NCBI GenBank assembly: GCA_023374025.1
Contig: SIJG01000146.1
Coordinates: 43,524-107,523 of the forward strand
Source: Heterodera schachtii
Lineage: Eukaryota > Nematoda > Chromadorea > Rhabditida > Heteroderidae
Direction: 5' to 3'
Length of the DNA: 64,000 bases
Part shown: one piece after another, positions 37,403 to 49,877 of the stretch
How positions within the stretch are numbered: the first letter of the stretch is position 1
Layout of the letters: every line of letters begins with the position of its first letter
Position numbers and translations under genes: made by a program
The notes under the pieces: model-generated
Told to the model about the DNA's origin: nothing
The model's database searches: none
The model's input: the letters and a program-made list of their open reading frames with translations, nothing else

Positions 37403-37702
37403 ATGATTCGAACGAAAATATTTAGTGATACAAAAATTAAATTAAAAAGAATAAAACTTGCCCTTTTTCAAATTAAGGAAATTAAAATAAATATTGTAGC
37501 ATACTCAAGACTAAAAAACATTGCATTTCACAAGAATAATAAAAAAAATTTCGAAATAATAACTAAGTATAGGGACATTTTTTGCGATTGCCGCGGTAAT
37601 ACTCATAAAGATTTTATGCTACAATTAAGCGGAGTCAAGTCGAATATAGTTAAAGTACGAACAAAATTCTATCTTTTGAACCGCAGAAGAAAAACGATTT
37701 GA
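37403..37702 (+). CDS. Hypothetical 99-codon frame, possibly a remnant exon
   Basis: An ATG frame of 99 codons in an A-rich block, with the coding strand being the A-rich strand, as for the other relics. The first part is Lys/Ile-rich. The second part uses GC-bearing codons and reads more like a real protein, for example KYRDIFCDCRGNTHKDFMLQ, then ends in Arg-Arg-Arg-Lys. The frame is open back to a TAA at 37385-37387. I recognise no domain. It stops seven bases before the TA target site of the foldback element at 37711, so insertion may have landed just beyond an exon. It could equally be an undamaged piece of an old element. Confidence 0.25.
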   Translation: MIRTKIFSDTKIKLKRIKLALFQIKEIKINIVAYSRLKNIAFHKNNKKNFEIITKYRDIFCDCRGNTHKDFMLQLSGVKSNIVKVRTKFYLLNRRRKTI

Positions 37703-37710
37703 TTTTTATA

Positions 37711-38843
37711 CACTGGTGGAAAAAAGTCTTTTACCAAACCCCCGAAATTTGTTCAGTGGCTATTTTTGTAATTAATGAGTTGTCCAATATACACAGTGAA
37801 AGTTTTTTTGTAGCAATACCTGTGCTCTATTGGTATGCAAAATTTTATCAAATTTTGTTCACAAACTTTTGAAATATTGGGACCGGAACAGTAACTGATC
37901 ATTTTTGGGACGGAAAAAAGTCTTTTACCAAACTTGAAAAACTATTTCAAAATGCTAATAAAAATCTGAAATAATTCATGCAGGCTTATCTTTTGGTGCT
38001 GAACAAAAAAGTCTTTTACACCAACTTGATCAGACCACTCCTTCATAGTGATCGGGACACCCTAAAACACAATGAAAATCTGGAAAATTTTCGAAAAAAA
38101 TTCATAGGGGGTTGGAAAAAATTTTCTGGAAATTTTGAATAGGCCTATCAGAAAGAGGAGAAAATTCTCTTCCGAATTGCCCTTTGAATGGTTGGGCTAT
38201 GTTTTGTGCATAAAAAGTTATACTTGGTTGAATTTTGATGATTATAAAAAATCATTATTTTCTACCGTATTTCAAGGAAAAATGAGCAAAAATTAATCAT
38301 TTTTAAGAAGATCAGTTTTTCAACCAAGTATAACTTTTTAAATACAGGTCATAGCCCCACTATTCCAAAAGCAATTTGATAGCCAAATATATGCTCTATC
38401 CAATGAGCATATTCAAAATTTCCCAAAACATTTTCCCAACCCCCTAGGAATTTTTTTTTGAAAATTTTCCCACTTTTCAGTGTGTTTTAGGGTGTCCCGA
38501 TCACTATGAAGGAGTGGTCTGATCAAGTTGATGTAAAAGACTTTTTTGTTCAGCACCAAAAGATAAGCCTGCATGAATTATTTCAGATTTTTATTAGCAT
38601 TTTGAAATAGTTTTTCAAGTTTGGTAAAAGACTTTTTTCCCTCCGAAAAGTGATCAGTTCCTGTTCCGGTCACAATATTGCAATTGTTTGTGAACAAAAT
38701 TTAATAAAATTTTGCATACCAATAGAGCAAAGGTATTGCTACAAAAAAGGTCTTACAATTGTATATATCGGACTCCATACTATTTCAAAAATCACTACTG
38801 AACAAATTTTGGGGGTTTGGTAAAAGACTTTTTTCCACCAGTG
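37711..38843. mobile_element. Foldback Tc1/mariner-like MITE, element C (1133 bp)
   Basis: Ends are CACTGGTGGAAAAAAGTC and its inverse, flanked on both sides by TA (37709-37710 and 38844-38845), the target duplication typical of Tc1/mariner elements. The arms are inverted copies along almost their full length, meeting near 38270. The word AAGTCTTTTACCAAA or a variant (AAAAGTCTTTTAC) occurs three times per arm, so the arms are themselves internally repetitive. The right arm includes GATAGCCAAATATATGCTCTATC (38379-38401), a partial match to the shared module of elements A and B. There is no transposase frame. Confidence 0.9.
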
Positions 38844-38845
38844 TA

Positions 38846-41800
38846 TACTCATATTTGTATTAAATAAATTATTATTTTTTTCTTATTAAAACACTTTAAT
38901 CTTTTTACTCACGTAAAATATGGAAAGCATTTTATTCGAACATCATTAAATAATTTCTTCGTTTTTCTTTTTTATTTCTTTCCTATTGATTTTTATTACA
39001 ACGCCGTTTAAATATTTTTATACTTATTTATAGAAAAATAATGAAATAACTTTCTTTGATTTTATTTTTCATTTTTTACAAATTTACTTAATTTTTTATA
39101 GGAAAATATAACTATATCATTTTAACTGATTGATAGTTTGAGGGTTTATTTGTGTATAAAATGATTTTTATTTAAGATATTTTTATTTTTATCATCAATT
39201 ATTGTTTTTTTGATTAATTAATGTGAAAAATAAAAATCATGTAAATTATAACAATAAAATTTATAATACTTGGTGATCCGGTTTTCTATTGATCCTGTCT
39301 GTCTGTGGTTCTTTTCGTTAATATAATAATTTCATGATAATGCAATAATTGTACTTATTTTGAACATGTTTTCCTTAATTTTGACGTATGTTTTTAGATC
39401 ATGAATATAAATTATTTATCTTTTTTCCTTTTATATAAATTATTTATTTTTTTTTCTTTTATTTAAAATATTTATTTTTTTCCCTTTATATACAAATTAA
39501 TATTACTTGAAATTATTTTAATTACTGTCTTACTGTTGAAATGATAAAAAATAACATAGTTATGTGAAAATTTTTCCAACTTTAATATAAATTCTTCAAA
39601 TTTTGCTTTGTAAGAATTATTAATTTTCATTAATTGTAATTATATTTTCGAGTTTAACTTTGTGCATATCCATCATTGTCTTAGACGATCTCGGTATTGG
39701 ACATGAAATTCAGATCTTGCATTTAATTTATGCCTTATTTTAGTTATGAGAATTTTTAGCTTTTTTATAAAGATTTAATTTAAAATTGGAATAAGTATAT
39801 TTGAAAGCGATTTTAAATTTTTATAAATAGTAAAACCATTCTTAATAAAAAACAAATTGAAATGTTGAAAAAATTCCCGTAAATGTGAGAATAAGACTTA
39901 CACAAAATATTAATTACCATTTATACGACCATACAATGAAGATTTTATAAAATAGTTTAACAAAAATAAAATTTATAAAATAACTAATACATTTTATAAA
40001 TTGATTTAAAATGAAAAAATAAAAATTGAAAAGATATACCAATTAGCATAAAAGCAAAGTTGCCTGATTATTGAGACAAATCCAAGAATGTTGACACAAT
40101 TTTAGTTTGTTAGAAAATGAATGCCAAAAGACATCTTTCATATAACGAAAAGATAGTAAGTAAAATAAAATTGTAAATATTAAAAATAATTAAAAAAATT
40201 TTTAGTTATTCTTATTTACAATGATTCCAAAACTCTGATAATAAATATAGCGACAGCGAAACTTAGTTCAAATGCATTTTCTGAGTCGACGTCGTCGTTC
40301 GGGAGAATGGCGGATAATTAATGAAAGTAAAAAACGGCGATTGTTTATGTAATGTTAAATCTAATTATTATAGATCTATCGAATTAAAGAATGTATAAAT
40401 TAAGATTAAAAATTGCCTTTTAATTTATCAAATGAATCGGTTATCAAAGATTTAATTAAAAGATTGAAAAACCTATGATGTCTTAACCCTAACGCACGAT
40501 AAAGCAGATTACAAAAAGTGCTATTTTTAATGTTTGAAAGACAATTATAAAATTACATACATGATGCCAATTATGTTTAAAATGCTAAAAAAATTTTTTT
40601 TATATTTTTAATAATTACTAAAACTCTATAAAAATTGCAACCCAAATATTGTATGGTGAAATTTTGTGTATTATAATGAATATAAAAAAAGTATTTCAAA
40701 ATTGATAATTTCCAATATTTTCCTGAGTTGAGATAATAATTGAATTCGCATAAAATAATTTATTCCCCAATTTAAAGGGAAATTTCTTATTAATAGGATT
40801 GTGTACGAAAACGAGAATTATAAAGGTACTCAAGACAAGAAATGTAAACCTAACAATTTAATAAATTTTACGTAATCAATTTAAAAATAAACTTTTAAAT
40901 CACAAATTTGATGACAGACTTTACAATTAACAAAAGAAAAGCTAATTTCAAATCCATCAAAATGTTCATTATTTAAAAAAACTTCATTATCGGTAAAAAA
41001 TATTATTTCCCCAACTTATTGTATAAGTTATGATATTTGAATGCTTACAATCGATACATTTACATATTTTTAAATCTATCAAAATGAATATTTTCAGAAA
41101 ATTTGGCGAATTTCGAATTTATAAAAAAATGTTAAATATCCAAATTCAATAAATCTTCAAATGTTACAGAAAATATTATAAGTCACAGTTATATACTACA
41201 ATTTATTATTAAATTTTCATTTTAAATATTAAGTCTTCATTTGAATTTATAAAATAACATTATTAGTAATTTTTTAATCGATAAAAAAATTAAATTAAAA
41301 GTAAAAATTGAACAATAAATATAAGGAATAACCGTTTTGATTGGATTTAGTGATTAAAAAATGCCTGAAAGAGAAATAAAATTATAGCTAAAATAATATT
41401 AGCATTAATGAAATTAAAATGAAAAATTAAAATACTTTAAGTAAATAATTTCAATAGGTTTTATTTTCAAAAAATTAAAAACATAAACTAAAAAAGAAAA
41501 GCCATCCCAAGAAAAATAATGACATTAAGCTGATAATAATTTAAAAATCATTAAAAATCTAAACTAAAAATAAAAAAGGATAAAAAACATTATTTCTAAT
41601 TAAATAAACAGAAAATTATTATATCAAGTTATAATTTAGTGTTAAATAAATAAATCTTATTTTGTTAACATTATAGCATTCTTAGCTTTAAACAAATTTG
41701 TAAGCAATTTTTTTTTTAACAGCAATTCAATATAAACTTTTTAATGGTTACGTAAAATGAGAAGTCAACAAGAAAATAAAAAAAAATAAAAAAGCTTAGA

Positions 41801-42994
41801 AATAAAGAATCTTTGTATAATTGAATAAAAATCTAAAATATGTTGCTTAAAACTATTAATGTTAATTTGATTACCTTCATTTAGTAAAATAATACTTATA
41901 AAAATTAATAATTTAACTAAAAAATTACAATATTCGAGAAAAATTACTCGCTCGAGTTTTTTTTTAAATAAAAATCACAATTTAAATACAATTTAAAAAT
42001 AAAAAAGCGTAAGACTATTGAGCTAGTCATTATTATTATAATTTAATAATTGTATTAAGACACTTCTTGTGTTAGAAACTGCTAATAAAAAAGCTAAATC
42101 AATTAATTAGTCAAAAATAAAAATACAAATGCAAATCTAAAGATTAATCTCAGTGAATGGGTTTGCAATGATATAATATACTTTACATTATATACAAAAT
42201 ACGGAAAAATATTATGGTAAAGATGAAATTTAAAACGATCAAAGATTTCGTATCATTCATTAATTTTTTTTGTTCAACAAAACATAAAAATAATCGTGAT
42301 TAAAGAAATTTATCATTTTTTGCGTATTTTTGTCTTTCTTGAACTATTGTAAGAAGATTGCTATTAAAACATAAAAGCGTTGCAAAGAATATATTTTAAT
42401 ACAAAAGGAGGTAAAAATGCAATAAACTTAAAACTTAGATGTAAATATTCAAATTAATCCTAATATAATAAATGTATTAACGCGCATTAAAAACATGTAT
42501 AAATATTATCATTTAGAATATGCTTATTAAAAATTTAATAGTAGAAAAATAATTTTAAAAATGAACAAAGAATTCAACAAGTTTTAGTCACGTATCCAAT
42601 CCACGCACGTGAATTAATGAAGTTTATGAAACTATTATTTAAAAAATAATTCACACATAAAGAATGTTAGCCAAATGTTAGTATTTTTTAACTATTAAAT
42701 TTTTTACTGTTTATAAATTATTAGTTATAAAACGAAATAAATGAAGATTTAATTATAAAGTAAACAAAGGCAACATAATTGTATGTAAAATTATTATAAC
42801 TTTATTAAAGATTACGGTAATCTATTAAAGATAAAATTTAAAATTTAACTTTTGATCAGCCTTTCGCAAATTAATTGTTCTTAAGTCTTATAAAAAAATT
42901 CAGTAAACTTTTCATTTGCTTTTTGCTATTTAAATAATATTAATTAAAGATTTCTTACCTAAAAATATTTCCAAAAGAATTTTTAAATCAACAA
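38846..42994. other. AT-rich DNA, T-rich then A-rich, no gene
   Basis: T-rich on the plus strand to about 39.8 kb and A-rich after. No gene is supported. A small CpG-bearing patch lies at 40285-40345. A 67-codon minus-strand frame at 42930-43133 is Phe-rich and falls in a dispersed repeat. Confidence 0.5.
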
Positions 42995-43190
42995 TCTTCC
43001 GAATATGAAATATAATAAAATCTTTAATTTTATTATTAAAAAAATAAAAAATAAATAACAAAAAGGTTTCGAAATCTTTTAAATAAAAAAATGAAAAAAC
43101 AAAGTAACAATAATTCCAGTCATGATCAAACACATAATTTTACTTTTTTATTAAACTAATTTGTTTAATAATTAAGGTATTATTAAAAGC
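42995..43190. repeat. Old dispersed repeat, matched at 28.4 kb
   Basis: Shares ordered blocks with about 28405-28640, including GAATATGAAATATAAT, TCTTTTAAATAAAAAAAT and GATCAAACACATAATTTT. Divergence is high. Confidence 0.45.
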
Positions 43191-44674
43191 AAAGATGCTA
43201 TAAAATATTGCTTATTAATATTACATAAAGATTAAGAATGTAGTAAAATTTTACAAATTTTAACCTAAAGATACTGAAATCTTTCCAATAAATAAAAAAC
43301 CGTGAGAGTGTAATTGCGAATTCCTACTCAAGCAACCTTGCATACTTTTACCATTTATTCATCAATGTAAAAAACTTTTAAAAACTTCACTCATTATATG
43401 AAATAATAATAATAAATAATTTATTCCAATCATCGCTGGGATTTCAATTTTATTAATTTTTTTGATTAGAATTATTCAAAAAATAATAAAACTCGAATAA
43501 TGCTTTAAAAATTAATAACTTAATCAGAAAATGTGTTGAAATTAATAAATCATTGATATTCCATTTGTTTTAATACTGATATTTCTTAAGCTGTTATTTT
43601 TACAATCAGTCATACGTTTTATCTAATAAAAAAATTATGAAACCAAAACAAAAATAATTTTAAAAATGTAAAGAATTATTTGTTCCTTATTAAGAGCAAT
43701 AAATAGCAAATAATAGAATTTAAAAAATAATAATTTGAAAACAATACCAAAATTGCCAAAAAGATTTATTAAAGCAAAATAAGGCTGAAAAATGCTTAGT
43801 TAGACTTAGAATAAGAATAAAAACTAATTTAATTCAATTAAAAGTTGAATTAATAAAAAATAGATAATTAAAAACGCTTATACAATGAATAAAAATATTG
43901 TTGGCAATAAATTATAATAAATACATAAAAATAGGAAGAACAAAATAATGTACTGCAATTATATTTAATATTGTCAATTTTAATTGTTATAGTTTTTTAG
44001 ACATTTTTAAATATAAATTTTTTCAATAATCGTCAAGAACTCAAAACAAATACAGGAAGTTAAAATTTCTTCCCTAAATTAGTTAATTATAAATTTGTGA
44101 ATAATTTTTAGCATAAAAATGAAAGAAGCATAAAAAATCATATACTATGTAGAAACGAATTAAAAGAAATGTCAAATAAATTGAAAAGAAAAATTTTATT
44201 TATCATTTTTATTATAATGTAAATTTAAACTTATTTACAATTTTGTTAAAGCAATTTGTTCGGTGTTTTAATTAATTATTTTAAATATTTATAAAAAGAT
44301 TAAATATCCGCTCACATACTGAATATTTATTTTGTAACCTTAAACTAAAGAATATTTTCTTTGTCGCTTAAAGCGGAAAGCAGAAAACCTTCAAGATTCT
44401 TCGAATATAAAAAATGATAAGTGATCATAATCATACAAATTGTTGATGAAGATGACAAAAATTTCTTATTTAAAAGTAAAAAATAACAAAGACTCAAATA
44501 GCTGAAAATAAGCAATATTTAGATGAGATCGAACGTGAATAATTTGAAATAATTATACCTGTTTACATTTTTATAACATGGTAAAAACACTACGTATACT
44601 ACGAATAGAACACAAATGTTGTTTTTGCACATTTACTAATTCTAAAGTAATAAAAAAAGACCGATAATAAATTC
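43191..44674. other. A-rich DNA without a gene
   Basis: No gene or repeat recognised beyond A-rich background. Confidence 0.5.
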
Positions 44675-44815
44675 ATAAATTTTTAATGCGTTACTGCAAG
44701 AATTTGATAGAATACAGAAATGTGTAAATTTGAAATTCAATTAAATATTTGGTTAAAAATTTTTATATATAAATATAATACGAAAATTAACAATTAAAAC
44801 CTTCAAAGAAGTCAC
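44675..44815. repeat. Old dispersed repeat, matched at 16.0 kb
   Basis: Carries the same ordered blocks as 16045-16190: ATAAATTTTTAATG, TTGATAGAATACAG, TGTAAATTTGAA and ACGAAAATT. Confidence 0.55.
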
Positions 44816-45616
44816 AAACATAAATGTATGATTTTTTAAAAAAAAATTCAATTTATGAACCAAAATTTTAAAAGAAATTTATAAAATGAAAAATTATGAT
44901 TAGAAAAAACGTTATCGCTTATGAACTCGAACATTTATTAGATTGAACAATAATATGAAAGAATTAACACTTTTAATTAGTAATATGCATTTTTAATCAT
45001 TATATGACATGAAAATCTTCGCAGTGCTTAGAAACCAAGAAATTTAAAATATATATTTTAATTTAATATATAAACCAAGAAAAGGAATACTCATATTTAA
45101 AATAATTATTTAAATTAAAAAATAAAACCAAATAAAAATTATTTTATTGAACTTTTTCAATTTAGAAAAACTAAACCATATTCTGGGATCATGATAAAAC
45201 TTTAAGTATACTGAACTTCAATAATAAATTAAATTATGTATGTGTAAAACATAAATTTAAATTATTTTGGTTTTAAGAAATGTGTTTTGCGGTGGAGGGC
45301 AACTGGTTTAAATTTTAAAAATAGAATACAAATAATATGTTATTGATTAATAAACTTTGTAAAAAAAAAATTGCTTGTAATTTATGTATAAATTTCATTT
45401 GAAAGTACACCCTGTTACAAAATTTAACTTTATTCATTAAATAAAAAATGAATATACAATAAAATGTAATGAAAACATTAAAAAAATTGCTATTTATGCT
45501 TGAAAAATATAATTTCTTTTAATAAAAAGAATCTATGTAAAATATAGACACTTATTTAATTTGAATTTTGTTTTTTAATAAATTATCAAACGGAAACCTC
45601 ACCCATAATAGCCAGA
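44816..45616. other. A-rich DNA without a gene
   Basis: Nothing recognised. One GC-bearing spot, TTTTGCGGTGGAGGGCAAC, lies near 45285-45305. Confidence 0.5.
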
Positions 45617-45935
45617 AAATAACAATTTTTTCGAAAATCCACAAAATTATGAATTTTTCTAAATGAAAATCTGCTAAAAATATGATCAAAATTCTCAATT
45701 TTTCCCCCGCCGGCGGCGCCTATCGGCACCGCCGGAGCCTAGAATCCTTTTTTTTAATTTGCTTAAAATTGCAAAATTTGGCCATTTTTGTGGACAAATC
45801 TGTTAACAAATCACATTAAAAATTACAAAAATTTTTCCCGGCGGCGCCTATCGGCACCGCCTCCAAAAGTTCTTTGGTAAAGCGCCGCAAAAAAATCAAC
45901 TTCGATTTTTCATGCTCAGAATTTCACAAAATGCT
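45617..45935. repeat. Dispersed GC-hairpin repeat, copy 2
   Basis: Two well-kept hairpin cores, at 45707-45735 and 45837-45861, each with GGCGGCGCCTATCGGCACC. The order of flanking blocks (AAATCTGCTAAAAA, then GGACAAATCTGTTAACA, then AAAAATTTTTCCCGG, then GCGCCGCAAAAAA) equals that of 2316-2640 and the orientation is the same. The first core, degenerate at 2393-2421, is intact here. Confidence 0.8.
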
Positions 45936-48620
45936 TAATACAAACAAAAAATTGCTAATTTTATTAATTACAAGAACTAAAATTATAATTAAAAATCAAA
46001 AAAAGAACCTTGAAAAATTTTGATTAAAAGAATGAAAGACCAAAAATAATAAAAATGATAAAATATTTGCTAAATAACAATAATATACATATTTATTATT
46101 ATAGCGAAATTCTTTTAATTCTAAGTAATCCAAATTTCACTAATTATATTATTACCAATTGATTAAAATAAATATTGTTTTATTTAGTTTTAAAAATATA
46201 ATAATACCTTTTGTCTTATTAAAATTTTCAAAATAGAACAGTAAATATAACTTATCTTTAGTTTTCATTTCTGTCTTTTTTAACATTTGTTTAAATCTTG
46301 TTTTCAATAATTCATATTCGTTTTGTCAATCTTTTAACTTATCATGGCTAATAAAATAACTTGATTTTATTTTATTATTGTTATTCTTACAGTTTAATAG
46401 AAAAATTTCCATCGTACTTTTTAGCTATTGAATTTTTCAATAAATCATTTTATTATTGTTTTATTAAATACTCAGATTATTTTTTCCATTATGACATATT
46501 GGATCATTTTTTAAAAATAATGTTGTTTGATATTTTCAGTTTATCACTTAACCCATCAGTAAATCATTATATTTTCTGTGAACTATCTTTCAAATAAATA
46601 CATTTTACGTATTTATTTTTTAATTCAATAAACTCATCAAAATTATTTTTCAAATTAATTAATTCATTTATTTATATTTAAATATTTTTGTTTTTCTTAA
46701 ATTTTTCCATTTTTATAATTTTTTTAATTTTAGATGTATCGCGATTTTATAACTTAAACGATGTACAATCTAGCGTTCAAGGTATAATAAAAAAATCTAT
46801 TATTAAAAGTTTTATATTATTTAAAAATAAATTGCTAATTATTATTATTATTTTGGTAAGGAATTTTTTAAATTGATTTTTAAGGCAATTTTAATGGAAT
46901 TATTAAATTTATTAATTTTTGTATCTATTTAAATTATAACTATAATAGTCAAAACGTATTAATTTCATAACATTAATACTTTAAAATATAGTTATTAATA
47001 TTTATATTAATATATTTTTAAATTTTATATCCATAAACTATTAATTTTTCAATTAATTGTATTGTTTAAACAAAGTCTTTGTATAAAACCGCTTAGATAG
47101 TAGTCAATGTCAGTTATATGTTGATTTTGAATTTTTCTATATTCATGACAAAAATGTTACGTGGAACACTTTGAGTTGAGCTACGTCTTGGTCCCTAAGA
47201 AATTTTATTTTATTAATTCTTTATTAATTAGTTCATTATTTGTTTTTATTTTATTTAAATTATAATTTTTTATAATTTTGTGTAGGATCTGTTCCTCTCT
47301 ATTCTTTTTATTAGTTATGGTTTTAGGCTTCTATTTTTTAATGAACAAATATTAATACAAATGTAATAAATTAGGCCACAATCATAACGTAAACATATAA
47401 TTTGCGTCAATACCAAGAAGATAATTTTCCGTATTATAAGTGTTAATATTTTATTTATTTAAGATATTAATGAAAAATCACACAAAATATTTTTTGTGAT
47501 TTTTTAAAATTAATTGGATCCATTTATAACTAATTATTTTATTTCGTTCATGTATTACTAGACAACATCAATTCGCTCTGCAATTACGAAATAAAAGTTA
47601 AATTAATTGGTTTTTGATAATTTGATTGAATTTATTTTTTCATAATATTGCTGAACCTTTGTTTTTGGATTTTTAAATGATTTAATACGATATTAGCTTT
47701 GTGTTTTCAATAATTTATAATTTTATTTTTTGCAATTTGAATAAAAGTTTCGAAATTGCTTTTTATCGTTTATATTTGAGATTTTGATTTTTTATTTAAA
47801 AAAATTATTATTTTATTTTTTGTTTCTGTATGTTAATGTATTTAATCACAATAATCATTAGATTTCTTAAATAAATATATATTGTTCTTTATTTAATATC
47901 TTTTATATCTGACTTCCTAAGTATTTTTCGAGTTTCTTTTTGTTTTTATTTGAATTATAATTATGACTTATTTAAAATAATATTAGTGTATAGAGAATAA
48001 AATTTAAATAATTTTTGTTCATTCTTGATCAATTAAAGCAGAGGAGCTTCCTTCCAAAAACAGATTGTTGTAATTAAACGATAAATGTAAATATCAGTTT
48101 TTATAGATTGAAATAATTTGTGAAATGATAAATTAAAATGATAAAAAACAACTGATTTTTAAAATAATCATTGATATTTCGATGCTTAATTTTTTGGTCA
48201 ATCAATTTCCGCTTAATATAAAATATTTTTAAATTTGTGCAGCATTAAAATTTTGAATATTGATTGGAACAGTTGGGCGCATATTATTATTAATAAATAT
48301 AAAAATTTGCATTTTTAATGATATTTTTGAAAAGATAATATTTTTTTTTGTTAATTATTTTCGTGAAGTCCTACCCAATTGTCATTTTATTTCGTGATCA
48401 CCTTACAGTATATTTTTTAAATTTCCACTTCGTATTTCTTGAAATTTTTATTTTTTAAATTTAGTTATTTTATCAATAACTTTATACTTTCACATTTGTT
48501 AAGAATAAGAAATTGTTAAATTTTCGATTTATTTTTAAAAATATCGATTAATTTTTGAGAAAAAATGGTTTAAATGAGGGGAATTAATTTGTAAAAATGA
48601 ATAAATATAGCAGCGATTAA
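45936..48620. other. T-rich block without an intact gene
   Basis: T-rich on the plus strand from about 46.1 kb. Plus-strand frames at 46361-46597 and 46688-46876 are Phe/Ile/Tyr-rich and not supported. A stretch at 46734-46781 lies between TTTTAG and GTATAAT and is open in one frame (VSRFYNLNDVQSSVQ), so a 48-bp exon is conceivable but unproven. Confidence 0.45.
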
Positions 48621-49877
48621 TCAAATGATCTCCTTCAAATGTTATCATTTACACACAAACCAAAGGATTGGAGTGAGGATCAATTAATAAAAACAAAAAT
48701 GATTTTTAAAAAAATAGCCATCTAAGGGGTTTTAAAATGAATGAACAAATTTAAAGACGATCTTCCGACAAATGTTAAAGCAAATACCATGCAATAAATG
48801 GAAAGAAAATAAAATATAAATTTTATTATTTTTTTAAACTAACCATTCAAATTATCTCGTTTTTATCAACTTTACGAATAGAATTTCTTGAAAAAAGGTT
48901 GGGGAAATGAAGCAACAAAGATACAAAAAAATGTTCATGTTATATTTAATGATTTAGCATTGAATAACAAATGAATTCATAAATATTAATGAAAAAGAAA
49001 ATTTGAATAAAATATTGCTTCAAAAAATTCGAAGGAGCTGATCATTCACTACCATAAATAAAAGAAAGTCATTTGGACAGAAAATAAAAATACAAATATA
49101 TGGAAGATACTTATAATAAATACAAAAGTTATAGAAGAAATAAATGATATTATAACGAATATAAAAATTATACAAAAATAAATTTAATGCTTAAAATTTT
49201 TATTACTTAAAATTTGATTAAAAATCCAAGACGACAAAAATATTGCATCTACTTATTTAAAATAATGCTTAAAGATAATGAAATGTTATCGATTAATAAT
49301 AACAATATCTTATCTTTTCTCAATATAAGCTAGATTACGATTTTTAAACCGACCAAAAGTTTGGAAAAGTGAAGACAAATCGATGGCCATTTTTTCTTAG
49401 TTTTTTTTGTCCCCCCCCCCCCCCCCCCCTATCCCCTCGCTACCGCCCCCCCCCCCCCCCCCCCTCCATCTCCGTCGGTATACGATGAAGATATTGACGA
49501 AATCTACAAACTAATGAAAATTAAACGATGCTTCGGTGTTTAACAAACCAGGATCACCAAGTGGATGTAACTTATTTAAAATTAAATTGAAAAAAAAATA
49601 TAAAATAGACACTGAACCTTATAAATACATCTGCTTCATCTTCGAAATGAAAAATTATAATATTTCTAGGCCATTAGAAAACAATAGAACCATCTTTTAT
49701 TTTAAAAATTATAATAATAAGTGCTTCATTTTTGACAAACAAATTTTATGAAATGAATAATCTAGCTTAAAAAAACAACATTTTCAAAGAAGAAAATTTT
49801 TAAAATTAAATGGATTAAGAATCCATAACTTTATTAAAGAATATATAAAAAATTTTAATATCAATCTTTTAAATTAA
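48621..49877 (+). pseudogene. Decayed coding region in a single long frame, product unknown
   Basis: One plus-strand frame stays protein-like across about 419 codons without a clear frameshift, although it holds roughly two dozen stops. That is about half the number expected from this base composition. Recognisable runs include KPKDWSEDQLIKTKMIFKK near the start, NEATKIQKNVHVIFNDLALN (near 48920-48975) and RPKVWKSEDKSMAIFS (near 49350-49395). The last 71 codons (49536-49748) are fully open in the same frame, starting MFNKPGSPSGCNLFK. Two poly-C runs lie inside the frame. I recognise no family. A decayed mobile-element polyprotein is the likeliest reading. Confidence 0.4.
49411..49464. repeat. 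Two 19-nt poly-C runs 16 bp apart
   Basis: Nineteen C at 49411-49429 and nineteen C at 49446-49464, separated by TATCCCCTCGCTACCG. In all three plus-strand frames this would be largely proline or similar. The lengths are the least reliable bases of the window, since long homopolymers are commonly miscalled. Confidence 0.9.

Noticed and set aside
46734..46781. 48-bp exon between TTTTAG and GTATAAT
   Set aside because: One open frame over 16 codons is expected by chance, and no neighbouring exon is found.
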